This document shows, one piece after another, positions 18,783 to 27,723 of a stretch of 32,064 nucleotides of DNA. A program made the position numbers and the translations under genes. Every line of letters starts with the position of its first letter. Positions within the stretch are counted from its first letter, which is position 1. Source of the DNA: Candidatus Pacearchaeota archaeon (GTDB lineage: Archaea; Nanobdellota; Nanobdellia; Pacearchaeales; DTIR01); contig JACRHU010000045.1 of the NCBI GenBank assembly GCA_016211995.1, positions 1-32,064 on the forward strand, written 5' to 3'. A model generated the notes under the pieces. That model saw only the letters and a program-made list of their open reading frames with translations. It made no database searches and was not told the DNA's origin.

Positions 18783-21590
18783 ATGCAAGAAAGAGGCCAG
18801 GTTTCATTTTATATTGTATTATTCTTTTTTTTAGTTCTCCTAGCTATTGGTGCAATTATTTTTTTCTCAAAGCAGAATGTAGAAAAATTTGAAATTATTT
18901 CAATAGATAAAAATAAAGTTTATATCAAGAATATAGGAAAAATTTCCCTTCAAGATATAACTTTCTTTTCAGAAGAGGAAAATATAGGATATCTAGGGCC
19001 TTCGTCAGTAGAGCCGGGAGAGATATCGACTTTTAATCTTTATTCTTCTCAATATTCCAGAAAAATCAATATTACAATATCTACCTCTACACAATCAGAA
19101 ATTAGAGAAGTATATGTCTATTTTAAGAATAGAACAGTTTCTTCTACGAGCAATTTGACTAATTTTACCAGTAATCAGACAAATACAAATAAGACAAGCC
19201 CAATATGCATAGCTCATGAAGAAATCTGTGATAATATAGATAATGATTGTGATACTCAAATTGATGAAGGTTGCAATTGTATTGATGGAGCAATACAGTT
19301 GTGTGGGAGTAATGTTGGAGACTGTAGGTATGGTAGTCAGACTTGTTCAAATGGTCAGTGGCAAGAGTGTACGGGCAATATTGAGCCTACAACAGAAATC
19401 TGTGATGGAAATGATAATAATTGTGACGGTAGTACTGATGAAGGATGCTCTTGTATAACCGGTCAAAATATAACTTGTGGAATTAATGTTGGTAATTGCA
19501 AATCCGGAATTCAAAGCTGTGTAGATGGTCAATGGGATAGTTGTACAGGCAATATTCAACCAATAACAGAGATATGTGGTAATGGTCTTGATGAAAATTG
19601 TGATGGTTCTGATCTTCCTTGCCCTGAAAAAATTTATGATGTTATTGTTGTTGGTGGCTCATCAAGTGGAGTTGCAGCTGCAATTCAGTCAGCAAGGCTT
19701 GGTGCAAAAACAGTATTAATTGAAGAGACAGATTGGCTTGGTGGAATGTATTCTGCAGCAGGAGTTTCTGGATTTGATGGAAATCCTTCAGTAGGACCAG
19801 ACCCCATAACTGGAAGCGGATGGGTTGGACACACTTCAGCAATGACCACCGGAATATTCAAAGAAGTTGTTGATAAAATAAGAGACTATTATAAAAACAA
19901 GGGCCTCTCAAATTGGAGTAATCCAGGTAATTGTAGTGTTTCTTATATGTGCTTTGAACCACATGTTGCAGATCAAGTACTTAAGCAAATGGTTTTATCC
20001 ACAAAAAATTTAGATATTTTTTATAAAACAGAAGTCATAACTGTTTTAAAAAATGAAAGCACAGTACTTGGAGTTAAAACAAAAGATATAAATGGAATTC
20101 AAAATACATTCAAAGCAGCTGTAACAATTGATGCGACAGAATATGGTGACATTATTGGTCTTTCAGGAGCCAAATATAAATTAGGGAGGGAATCAAGAGC
20201 AGAAACAAATGAACCCCACGCACCACAGACAACAGATTTATGCACTAATCCTTATACTTTTGTTCTTATTCTAAAAGATTATAGAGTAAATAAAACAATA
20301 AGCAAACCAGCAGATTATGTAGCATCGAGGTATGAATGTAGCATTAAGCATCCTGGCTGTCCAAATGCAACTTATTCGTGGGACGAATTTGTAAGATATT
20401 TAAGATTAACTCCAAATAAAATTGCAATAAACTGGCCGGCGCATGTTTATGGAAATGATTTTTTAGGTAGCAATATAATAACTGTTTCAAAAGAGCAGAG
20501 AAAAAAAGAGTTTGAGAAATCAAAAAATTATTCACTAGGGTTTTTGTATTATATCCAAACTGTTTTAGGAAAAAATACCTGGGGCATTGCAGACGATGAA
20601 TATAGTACTGCTGACAAATTGCCTTTAATTCCATATATTAGGGAGAGCAGAAGAATAGTCGGATTAATAAAAATTAAAGAGCAGGATATTTCGGCATCTC
20701 TCTCTTCTGGACCAAGAGCCCTATTAAGAAACGATTCAATTGCAATAGGGGATTATCCAATAGATCTTCATAAATGTTCTATATCTGATACAGGAACAGG
20801 TATTCTTACATGGCCCTTCCAAATACCTTATGGTTCGCTTATTCCTTTAGATATGGATGGGTTAATTGCAGCTGAAAAAAGTATTTCGCAAACACATATA
20901 GCATCAGGAGCAACAAGATTACAACCAGTTGTCACATTAATAGGCCAGGCAGCTGGTGCAGCAGCTGCTTTATCAGCACAACAAAATGTGCAACCAAGAG
21001 ATTTAAATGTACGAGAAATTCAAGAAAAACTTCTTGACTCAGGAGATGCGCTTTATTATTATGCTGATATTTATCCTTCTAATCCTTATTTTAAAGCAAT
21101 TCAAACTTTAGCATTAGACGGAATAATTATCGGAGAAGCAGGCACATATAATTTTAATTCACTTAACAATGTTTCAAGAAGTGTTCTCGCGATATTAATA
21201 GCAAGGGCATTCAAATTCCAGAATAATTTAACAAAGAATAGTTTTATTGATGTTCCTTTAACTTACAGAACATATAATGAAATAGAAGCTTTATATGGTC
21301 GGAATATAACCTCTGGTTGTATTTTAAATTCAACTGGTAGATATTATTGTCCTGAAAATAATGCAACGAGGATGGAGGCAGTTATTTTTATAGTCAAAGC
21401 AATGAATCTTAATTTAATTAATCCATCTAATCCTTCATTCTCAGATGTTCCATCATCATATTCTGCTTACCAGTATATAGAAACCGCACTTGCAAATGGA
21501 ATTATAACCAAAACAGAAAAATTTAGACCTGAAGATCCTATTAAAATGATAGAATTGGCTGCGATTATTTATAATGCTCTATACTCTTAG
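18783..21590 (+). CDS. secreted/surface FAD-dependent oxidoreductase with MopE-like Cys/Asp-rich repeats and C-terminal SLH repeats
   Basis: N-terminal RGQVSFYIVLFFFLVLLAIGAIIFF; repeats EICDNIDNDCDTQIDEGC and EICDGNDNNCDGSTDEGC; FAD fold YDVIVVGGSSSGVAAAIQSARLGAKTVLIEETDWLGGM; SLH-like FSDVPSSYSAYQYIETALANGIIT. Confidence 0.87.
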   Translation: MQERGQVSFYIVLFFFLVLLAIGAIIFFSKQNVEKFEIISIDKNKVYIKNIGKISLQDITFFSEEENIGYLGPSSVEPGEISTFNLYSSQYSRKINITISTSTQSEIREVYVYFKNRTVSSTSNLTNFTSNQTNTNKTSPICIAHEEICDNIDNDCDTQIDEGCNCIDGAIQLCGSNVGDCRYGSQTCSNGQWQECTGNIEPTTEICDGNDNNCDGSTDEGCSCITGQNITCGINVGNCKSGIQSCVDGQWDSCTGNIQPITEICGNGLDENCDGSDLPCPEKIYDVIVVGGSSSGVAAAIQSARLGAKTVLIEETDWLGGMYSAAGVSGFDGNPSVGPDPITGSGWVGHTSAMTTGIFKEVVDKIRDYYKNKGLSNWSNPGNCSVSYMCFEPHVADQVLKQMVLSTKNLDIFYKTEVITVLKNESTVLGVKTKDINGIQNTFKAAVTIDATEYGDIIGLSGAKYKLGRESRAETNEPHAPQTTDLCTNPYTFVLILKDYRVNKTISKPADYVASRYECSIKHPGCPNATYSWDEFVRYLRLTPNKIAINWPAHVYGNDFLGSNIITVSKEQRKKEFEKSKNYSLGFLYYIQTVLGKNTWGIADDEYSTADKLPLIPYIRESRRIVGLIKIKEQDISASLSSGPRALLRNDSIAIGDYPIDLHKCSISDTGTGILTWPFQIPYGSLIPLDMDGLIAAEKSISQTHIASGATRLQPVVTLIGQAAGAAAALSAQQNVQPRDLNVREIQEKLLDSGDALYYYADIYPSNPYFKAIQTLALDGIIIGEAGTYNFNSLNNVSRSVLAILIARAFKFQNNLTKNSFIDVPLTYRTYNEIEALYGRNITSGCILNSTGRYYCPENNATRMEAVIFIVKAMNLNLINPSNPSFSDVPSSYSAYQYIETALANGIITKTEKFRPEDPIKMIELAAIIYNALYS

Positions 21591-21601
21591 ATATTAATGC
21601 A

Positions 21602-21640
21602 GAATTGGCTGTGATTATTTATAATGCATTATACCTTTAA
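21602..21640 (+). pseudogene. second copy of the FAD/SLH gene 3' end (ELAVIIYNALYL*)
   Basis: Codon-aligned with ELAAIIYNALYS* at 21552-21590; 33/39 nt identical by hand alignment; own stop. Confidence 0.8.
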
Positions 21641-22830
21641 AGATAGTATAAAATTACAGGAAGCATTATACAACCCATCAAATGCATTTTTCTTATTCCT
21701 TTTATTTGGCAGAGAATTCCTAATGCTGTTGCGGTGACTAGAACAATCAATCCAAGCCATCCTGAAAATATAACAGACATTAATATAAGAAATAATAAGA
21801 TAAATAAAGAAGTTTTTGAGTAATTTATCTTTTCTATATTTTTTGCAAATATCTTTGCAATTAGCAATGCAAGGACAAATGAAATTCCTCCAACAATAAT
21901 CATTATTAAACTAAACATGATTAAATATTTTAGAGAAAAAGTTTCTAGTAGCTTTGATACAACAATCGCTGTTCCGCTTCGTGGTTTGCTTATTGCATAG
22001 ATTGCAACAAAATTTAGTGCTGTTACTAAAGTGCTTATACTTCCTAGTAAGACAAGAAATCCTCTTCTGCTTATTTTTCCACCCATATCAGAGCCCAGGA
22101 CAGCAGCCTGGCTTGCTCCTAGTCCAGGAAGGAAACTGCAAAAGAATGAGGCAATAACTGAGGCTCCAAGGATTTTTGTTGTTTCTTTTTTCTCTATTCC
22201 CAATTCAGAAATTTTTTGTTTTGGCAATCTTACTTTTTGTTGTATAGTTATAAAAAGCATGCTTGTTCCAAATAATCCTGTTAGAAGTGGAAAAAGAGGC
22301 TGCTTCATTGGTAAACTTAAAGTTGCAAGCCCAAGAATTCCTGACAGACCGAATATGAAAAATGCAAGAAATTTTTTTCTATCAGATAAAATTAGAAATA
22401 AAGAAGCCAGAATTAGAATAAAAAACATATATTTCTTTGCAGGCCCATAAATTACTGGCAAACTAATCAAAGAAATAGGAACAAGTATTATCAATAATAA
22501 TAAACCAAGATAACAACCAATTAGAGCAAGCCTTACTGCAGCATAACCATTGCCTTTCATTAATAGCTTGTGTCCAGGTAAAATGCTTAGTGCTGTCTCA
22601 TCATTTGGAGCTGAAAGAAAAATACTTGGAATAAAATCAAAGAAAGAATGTGAAATTGACATTGAAATAATAAAGCAGACTAGAGCGACTACAGAAAAAT
22701 ATTGCAATAAGAAAGCAGAACTTGTTAAAAGAAGAAGAGCAACAAAATTTATATGGATTCCTGGCATCAGGCCAGTAAACAAGCCAGCAAGAATTCCCAG
22801 AAAAACAACAAGAAAAATTTCAAAAAGCAT
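21637..22830 (-). CDS. TctA-like multi-pass membrane protein (COG1784-type)
   Basis: GILAGLFTGLMPGIHINFVALLLL, FLPGLGASQAAVLGS, many transmembrane segments. Confidence 0.8.
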   Translation of the reverse strand: MLFEIFLVVFLGILAGLFTGLMPGIHINFVALLLLTSSAFLLQYFSVVALVCFIISMSISHSFFDFIPSIFLSAPNDETALSILPGHKLLMKGNGYAAVRLALIGCYLGLLLLIILVPISLISLPVIYGPAKKYMFFILILASLFLILSDRKKFLAFFIFGLSGILGLATLSLPMKQPLFPLLTGLFGTSMLFITIQQKVRLPKQKISELGIEKKETTKILGASVIASFFCSFLPGLGASQAAVLGSDMGGKISRRGFLVLLGSISTLVTALNFVAIYAISKPRSGTAIVVSKLLETFSLKYLIMFSLIMIIVGGISFVLALLIAKIFAKNIEKINYSKTSLFILLFLILMSVIFSGWLGLIVLVTATALGILCQIKGIRKMHLMGCIMLPVILYYL

Positions 22831-22831
22831 T

Positions 22832-23164
22832 TTAAATCTCTTTGATTTTTTGTGCCTCTATTTCTAAACTACTTCTATATCTTACTACTTTTCCCTGTAT
22901 TTCCAATTCTGCACCTTTTGTTAAGTTTGCTTTAGTATATATCACTGCACTTATTGATTCTGTTCCATCATTTATATTAAGAATTTGCATTCCTTCCAAG
23001 CTCCTTATTTCTGTCAAATTTCCTTTTATTTTTACATAGCTGTCTGTCATTTTATCATTTATTTCAGAAATCTTTACAAGCTTTGGTTCTAAATTCTGAG
23101 ATAAGAAGAGAAGTAAAATTATTCCAACAAAAGAAATTATTAAAGAAACTTTCTCAAGACTCAT
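22832..23164 (-). CDS. membrane-anchored OB-fold protein
   Basis: N-terminal TM helix; YVKIKGNLTEIRSLEGMQILNINDGTESISAVIYTKANLTKGAELEIQGKV resembles an OB-fold. Confidence 0.65.
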   Translation of the reverse strand: MSLEKVSLIISFVGIILLLFLSQNLEPKLVKISEINDKMTDSYVKIKGNLTEIRSLEGMQILNINDGTESISAVIYTKANLTKGAELEIQGKVVRYRSSLEIEAQKIKEI

Positions 23165-23170
23165 TCTTAT

Positions 23171-23593
23171 TTATTCTTTTATCCTTTTTTCTCTTTCTGG
23201 TTCAATAAGCCAAAGCTGCAATACAATTAATGATAGGATTGTAGTAGTCACGGCAACCAGATATAGTTGTGCACCAGCAGCTATTCCTATTGCAGAAACA
23301 ACCCAAATACTTGCTGCAGTTGTTAAACCATGAACTTGTCTTCCGCTCGCGATTATTGCTCCTGCTCCTAAGAAACCGATACCAGTTATTATTCCTGCTG
23401 CGAGCCTTGCAGGATCTGCATTTCCAAACCCATACATTCCAACAATAGTAATTAGCGCTGAACCCATGCAAACAAGAATATGCGTTCTTAGTCCTGCTGT
23501 CTTTCCTCTTCTTTCTCTTTCATAGCCTATGGCTGCTCCTAAAATTGAGGCAATAACCAATCTTAGTACTAAGTCAACTTCTGATGCCACCAT
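23171..23593 (-). CDS. MgtC/SapB-family membrane protein
   Basis: LRLVIASILGAAIGYERERRGKTAGLRTHILVCMGSALITIVG, AAGIITGIGFLGAGAIIASGRQVHGLTTAASIWVVSAIGIAAG; start placed at MVASEVD rather than the longer ORF opening. Confidence 0.88.
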   Translation of the reverse strand: MVASEVDLVLRLVIASILGAAIGYERERRGKTAGLRTHILVCMGSALITIVGMYGFGNADPARLAAGIITGIGFLGAGAIIASGRQVHGLTTAASIWVVSAIGIAAGAQLYLVAVTTTILSLIVLQLWLIEPEREKRIKE

Positions 23594-23689
23594 TTTATCT
23601 CTTTTTATAAATTTTTTATTATTTTTATATCTTTCTAAAGCCCAAAAGGATATAGAAAGGTTTAAGTATGCCCCCTTTTTGTTTTTTGT

Positions 23690-24709
23690 ATGGATATTAA
23701 GGAAAAACTTAAACTGATAAAGAGAAATACAGCAGAGATCATTGGAGAAGAAGAGCTTTCCAATCTGCTTAAAACAAAGAAAAAGCCAGTAATATATTGG
23801 GGAACAGCACCAACAGGAAAACCACATATAGGTTATTTTTTACCTGCACTCAAGGTTGCAGATTTTTTAAAAGCAGGGTTTAAAGCCATTATTCTTTTAG
23901 CTGATTTACATGCAGCTTTAGATAATACTCCTTGGAATATTCTTGAAAAAAGATACGATTATTACTCTAAAATAATTCCTGCAATGATTAGGGCAATTGG
24001 TGTTGAATCTAAAGATCTTGAATTTATAAAAGGAAGCGATTTCCAATTAAAACCAGAATATATGTATGATGTTTTACAACTTTCTTCAATGGTATCTGTG
24101 CATGATGCGCACAAGGCAGCTTCTGAAGTTGTTAAGCTAGGAGATAATCCAAAACTTTCTGGTTTGATATATCCTATAATGCAGGTTTTAGATGAACAAT
24201 ATCTTGGAATTGATGCTCAGTTAGGTGGGACAGACCAAAGAAAAATAATGGTCTTAGCAAGAGAAAGTTTGCCCAAATTAGGATATGAAAAAAGAATAGA
24301 AGTAATGAATCCTCTTATTCCAGGACTTATTGGTAAGAAAATGTCTGCATCTGATCCAAAATCTAAAATTGATTTGCTTGATTCCGAGCAAGAAGTTAAG
24401 GAAAAAATAAATTCTGCAGAATGTGTAGCAGGAGAGGTTAATAACGGAGTACTAGCTTTTTTAAAATATGTGATAATGGTTATCAAATCAGATAAAAAAG
24501 AAAAATTCATTGTTAAAAGACCTGAAAAATATGGGGGGGGTATTTCTTATTCAAGCTATGGAGCACTTGAAAAGGATTTCAAGGCAAAAAAACTGCATCC
24601 TGCTGATCTTAAAACCGCTTTAGCAGAAGAGGTTTCTAAGCTACTTAAAGAAATTCAGAAAGATAAAAGTCTATTTGAATTAGCAAAAAAAGCATATCCC
24701 TCAGAATAG
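23690..24709 (+). CDS. tyrS: tyrosyl-tRNA synthetase, archaeal/eukaryotic type
   Basis: [62 protein letters not shown]-like, KKMSAS. Confidence 0.88.
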   Translation: [339 protein letters not shown]

Positions 24710-24711
24710 TC

Positions 24712-25623
24712 TTACTTAACAAATACTTCTAAAACATCTTGGTCTTGTAAAATATGCCCTTTTCCTACTTTCTGTCCAGGAAATTTTGCACTTTGTCCCC
24801 AAATTTTTGCAAACCTAAAGTTTTTTACAAAATCTTTATGAATCCTTCCACAAGCGTCTTTTATTGTGCTTTCTTCTTTTAGAATCAGAGGATTTTCTCT
24901 CGATATCTTATTTCTTTCTTTTGTATAAATCCTTATTATTTTAAGATTTTCAAATATCTTTTGTTTTAATTCTCCAAGATCATCATTTAAAGCAGAAATT
25001 TTTAGGAAAAAAGATAGTCTCCTTAATTTTTCTTCTTCTTGCTGAGTTAAAAACTCTCTTTTGTTTAATATAACAAGTCTTCTTTTTATTATATTAAATT
25101 CTTTTAGTTCATCTAAAATACTCTTTAATTCTCCCGAGCTCGTGACTATGATACAAATTAAATCAGAATTATTTGCTATGGATAAAAATTCTTTATCTTC
25201 TTTATTTAATTTTAATGGGGGAAGCTCGACTACTTGTATCTTTGCTCCTAAATCTAGTGTGCCTATTTCTGGTTTTTTTGTTGTAAATGGTAGCTCCATT
25301 ATGCTAGCATTTGCATTCGTTAATCTATTTAGTAAACTACTTTTACCAGAATTTGTTAGCCCTATAAAAGTGATTTGTGCATCTCCCTCTTTCTTTATGC
25401 TTAATGAATGCCCTCTTCTCTTACTTATCTCTCTTTCTCTTGTTTGCTCCTCTTTCAGCTTCGCAAGTCTTCTTTTTAACCCAGCGACTAAATTTTCGCT
25501 GGATTTATGCTTCGGAGCAAGCTTAAGCATTACTTTCAATGCTTCTATCTTTTCCTCTGTTGTTTTTGCATTTAAATAAGCTAATTCAGCCTGCTGATAT
25601 TGAAAGGATGCATTTATTGGCAT
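24712..25623 (-). CDS. DRG/Obg-like GTPase with C-terminal TGS domain
   Basis: ITFIGLTNSGKSSLLNRLTNANASIMELPFTTKKPEIGTL; C-terminal TGS-like FAKIWGQSAKFPGQKVGKGHILQDQDVLEVF. Confidence 0.87.
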   Translation of the reverse strand: MPINASFQYQQAELAYLNAKTTEEKIEALKVMLKLAPKHKSSENLVAGLKRRLAKLKEEQTREREISKRRGHSLSIKKEGDAQITFIGLTNSGKSSLLNRLTNANASIMELPFTTKKPEIGTLDLGAKIQVVELPPLKLNKEDKEFLSIANNSDLICIIVTSSGELKSILDELKEFNIIKRRLVILNKREFLTQQEEEKLRRLSFFLKISALNDDLGELKQKIFENLKIIRIYTKERNKISRENPLILKEESTIKDACGRIHKDFVKNFRFAKIWGQSAKFPGQKVGKGHILQDQDVLEVFVK

Positions 25624-25663
25624 TAAATAAGAAGATAGAAAAAACTTTTAAGTCTTTCTTATG

Positions 25664-25752
25664 TCAGAAATGTCCTCATTTCTGAGCATCTTAAAGTTCC
25701 CAACAAACCACTCTCTTTAGAGTCTGGTAAAACTCAAGGAACTTTATGATGC
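25664..25752. other. two-hairpin structured intergenic element
   Basis: TCAGAAATG-TCCT-CATTTCTGA, then GCATC-T-TAAAGTTCC / GGAACTTTA-T-GATGC enclosing ACC-ACTCT-CTTT-AGAGT-CT-GGT. Confidence 0.55.
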
Positions 25753-25980
25753 TTTATTTTGTTGGGTTTGTGGAAGCTCAACCTTTGTTCCGCATTCTGG
25801 GCAGAACTTCTCCTCTCCTTCAAGGATTTTCTGGCATCCTTTACATTTCAATGGTTCTTTTTTCCTTTCTATGATTGTCTTATACCCATATTTGCCCCCA
25901 GATACAAGCTTAGAAAAAGCTGCAGCTGTTGCTTCATCATCTAAATATTTTCTCAGATCTCTACAACTTCCACCACTCAT
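25744..25980 (-). CDS. small zinc-ribbon protein
   Basis: LKCKGCQKILEGEEKFCPECGTKV (two CxxC pairs). Confidence 0.75.
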   Translation of the reverse strand: MSGGSCRDLRKYLDDEATAAAFSKLVSGGKYGYKTIIERKKEPLKCKGCQKILEGEEKFCPECGTKVELPQTQQNKAS

Positions 25981-26054
25981 TTTTATTACCTTTTTATTTC
26001 TATTGTATTTACCATTTATTTTCTTTTTAAATCTTTCGAAAAATATTCGGTATT

Positions 26055-26570
26055 TTAAGAAATAAGTTGCCTTATTACTATATCTTTATTTGTTTTTTTA
26101 AAGCTTATTAATATATAAGGTGAAGTAATTCTGTCTTGATTTACCTGCTCTACTGGTGGAATTTGTCTAATATATACATAGATTTTATTCCCTCTTTCTA
26201 TTATGTCCACAATTGCTATCTTCCAGCCTGTTCCTTTTCTCTGTCCGAGAAAAAAAGCCATTGCTGTTATATTCTTAAAATTTATTGTAGGAATTATAGG
26301 CGCAGGAGTTACAACTGAGAAAATATCATCCCATGTTTTTTGAAATTCAAAATCATATTGAATTATTCTTGCCTCTCCTGTTGTTATGCCGCTATACTGG
26401 CCAAAACTTATTACTTCAAAAGGGACCTTTATCTCTTGTTTTAAGTATACTATATAAGATATAGCGGCAAGGACGATTATTATTGCAACTACTGTAAAGA
26501 TTATTTTTAACTTATTTGATTTTTTCTTTTTATTTTTCTTTTCTTTTAGTTCTTTCTGTCCTTTCATCAT
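26055..26570 (-). CDS. membrane-anchored protein with PrcB C-terminal-like domain
   Basis: N-terminal K-rich segment and TM helix IIFTVVAIIIVLAAISYIVYL; MAFFLGQRKGTGWKIAIVDIIERGNKIYVYIRQIPP resembles PrcB_C. Confidence 0.55.
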   Translation of the reverse strand: MMKGQKELKEKKNKKKKSNKLKIIFTVVAIIIVLAAISYIVYLKQEIKVPFEVISFGQYSGITTGEARIIQYDFEFQKTWDDIFSVVTPAPIIPTINFKNITAMAFFLGQRKGTGWKIAIVDIIERGNKIYVYIRQIPPVEQVNQDRITSPYILISFKKTNKDIVIRQLIS

Positions 26571-26623
26571 CTTTAAAATAAATAATAATTTAAAAACCTT
26601 GTGAATCTATGCTTTATATGAGA

Positions 26624-27160
26624 TGTTTTATTGCTATAGATTTGCCTTCTGAAGTTAAGCAAGAACTTTCTAAAGTACAAAGCAAATTAAATCAAAGCTC
26701 TGGAAATAAACTTAAGCTTGTTGAATCTGAGAATTTACATCTTACGCTAGTCTTTTTAGATGAGCTTTCTGATTATGAAGTGAATCAAATTAAGGAAAAA
26801 CTCAAAAATTTAAATTTTAAAAAATTTGAAGCAAAGCTTGGAAGCATAGGAGTTTTTCCTTCTGAGTCTTTTATTAGAATTGTTTGGGTGGCCATGGAAC
26901 CTTCTCCTATTGTTAAAGAACTGCATGATAAAATTTTTGAAAGCATAAAAAGTCTTGGAAAATTTGATAGCAGATTTGAAAGCCATATAACTCTCGCTCG
27001 TGTTAAATTTATTGCAGATAAAGAAAATTTTATTAAAAAATTAAAACAGGTTAAAGTTGAGCCATTGGGGTTCGAGGTTAATTCTTTTTCAATCAAAAAA
27101 TCAATACTAACTGAACAAGGACCAGTTTATGAAAATATTTTTAAGTTCGAACTAAAATGA
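26624..27160 (+). CDS. thpR: RNA 2',3'-cyclic phosphodiesterase (2H superfamily)
   Basis: MRCFIAIDLPSEVKQEL, HLTLVFL and HITLAR signature pair; likely start is MRCF rather than MLYMRCF. Confidence 0.88.
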   Translation, partial: CFIAIDLPSEVKQELSKVQSKLNQSSGNKLKLVESENLHLTLVFLDELSDYEVNQIKEKLKNLNFKKFEAKLGSIGVFPSESFIRIVWVAMEPSPIVKELHDKIFESIKSLGKFDSRFESHITLARVKFIADKENFIKKLKQVKVEPLGFEVNSFSIKKSILTEQGPVYENIFKFELK

Positions 27161-27723
27161 AAATGGATAAGCATATACTTTTAGAATGTCTTAAAGAAAA
27201 AGGAGTCTTACAATTTGGTGAATTTATCTTGAAAGACAAAAGCAAATTAAATTTTTTTATTTCAACAGGAAAATTTGACGATGGTAAAAGCTTATCAATC
27301 CTTTCAGATTTTTATGCAGCTATAATTCATTCTGATATTGGACTAAACAATTTTGATCATATTCATGGACCCGCTTATAAAGGAATACCTATAGCTGCAA
27401 CAATATGCCAAAAACTATATGAAAGGTATGGTTCAAATAAAAGATGGAGTTATGATAGAAAGGAAGAAAAAGATTATGGACTAGAAAAGGAAAAATTTCT
27501 TATAGGGGATTTGCGGTCTGGGGATAGAGTGCTCATAGTAGACGATGTTCTTACTACTGGGAAAACAAAAATAGAGCAGAAAGAAAAACTTGAAAAATTA
27601 GTTGAGAATCTTATTTTTGTCGGTGTTTTGATCTTAATTGATAGAAGCAAAGATGAAAATATATTAAATGAATCAGGACTGAAACTTTATTCTGTTTTGA
27701 CTCTAAAGGATTTAGGACTGTGA
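27157..27723 (+). CDS. pyrE: orotate phosphoribosyltransferase-like
   Basis: HGPAYKGIPIAATI, PRPP loop VLIVDDVLTTGKTK, adjacent to a pyrF-like gene. Confidence 0.82.
   Translation: MKMDKHILLECLKEKGVLQFGEFILKDKSKLNFFISTGKFDDGKSLSILSDFYAAIIHSDIGLNNFDHIHGPAYKGIPIAATICQKLYERYGSNKRWSYDRKEEKDYGLEKEKFLIGDLRSGDRVLIVDDVLTTGKTKIEQKEKLEKLVENLIFVGVLILIDRSKDENILNESGLKLYSVLTLKDLGL

Noticed and set aside
22031-22867. Plus-strand ORFs 22031-22450 and 22550-22867
   Set aside because: Antisense to the multi-pass membrane protein gene with no recognisable domains.
23202-23471. Minus-strand ORF of 89 aa
   Set aside because: Alternative frame of the mgtC-like gene; composition (Cys/Trp/Asn rich) is a frame artefact.
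25061-25579. Plus-strand 172-aa ORF
   Set aside because: Antisense to the TGS GTPase, whose motifs are unambiguous.
25664-25752. H/ACA or C/D box guide RNA
   Set aside because: Pocket-like loop exists, but no ACA box at the expected distance on either strand and no properly ordered C and D boxes.
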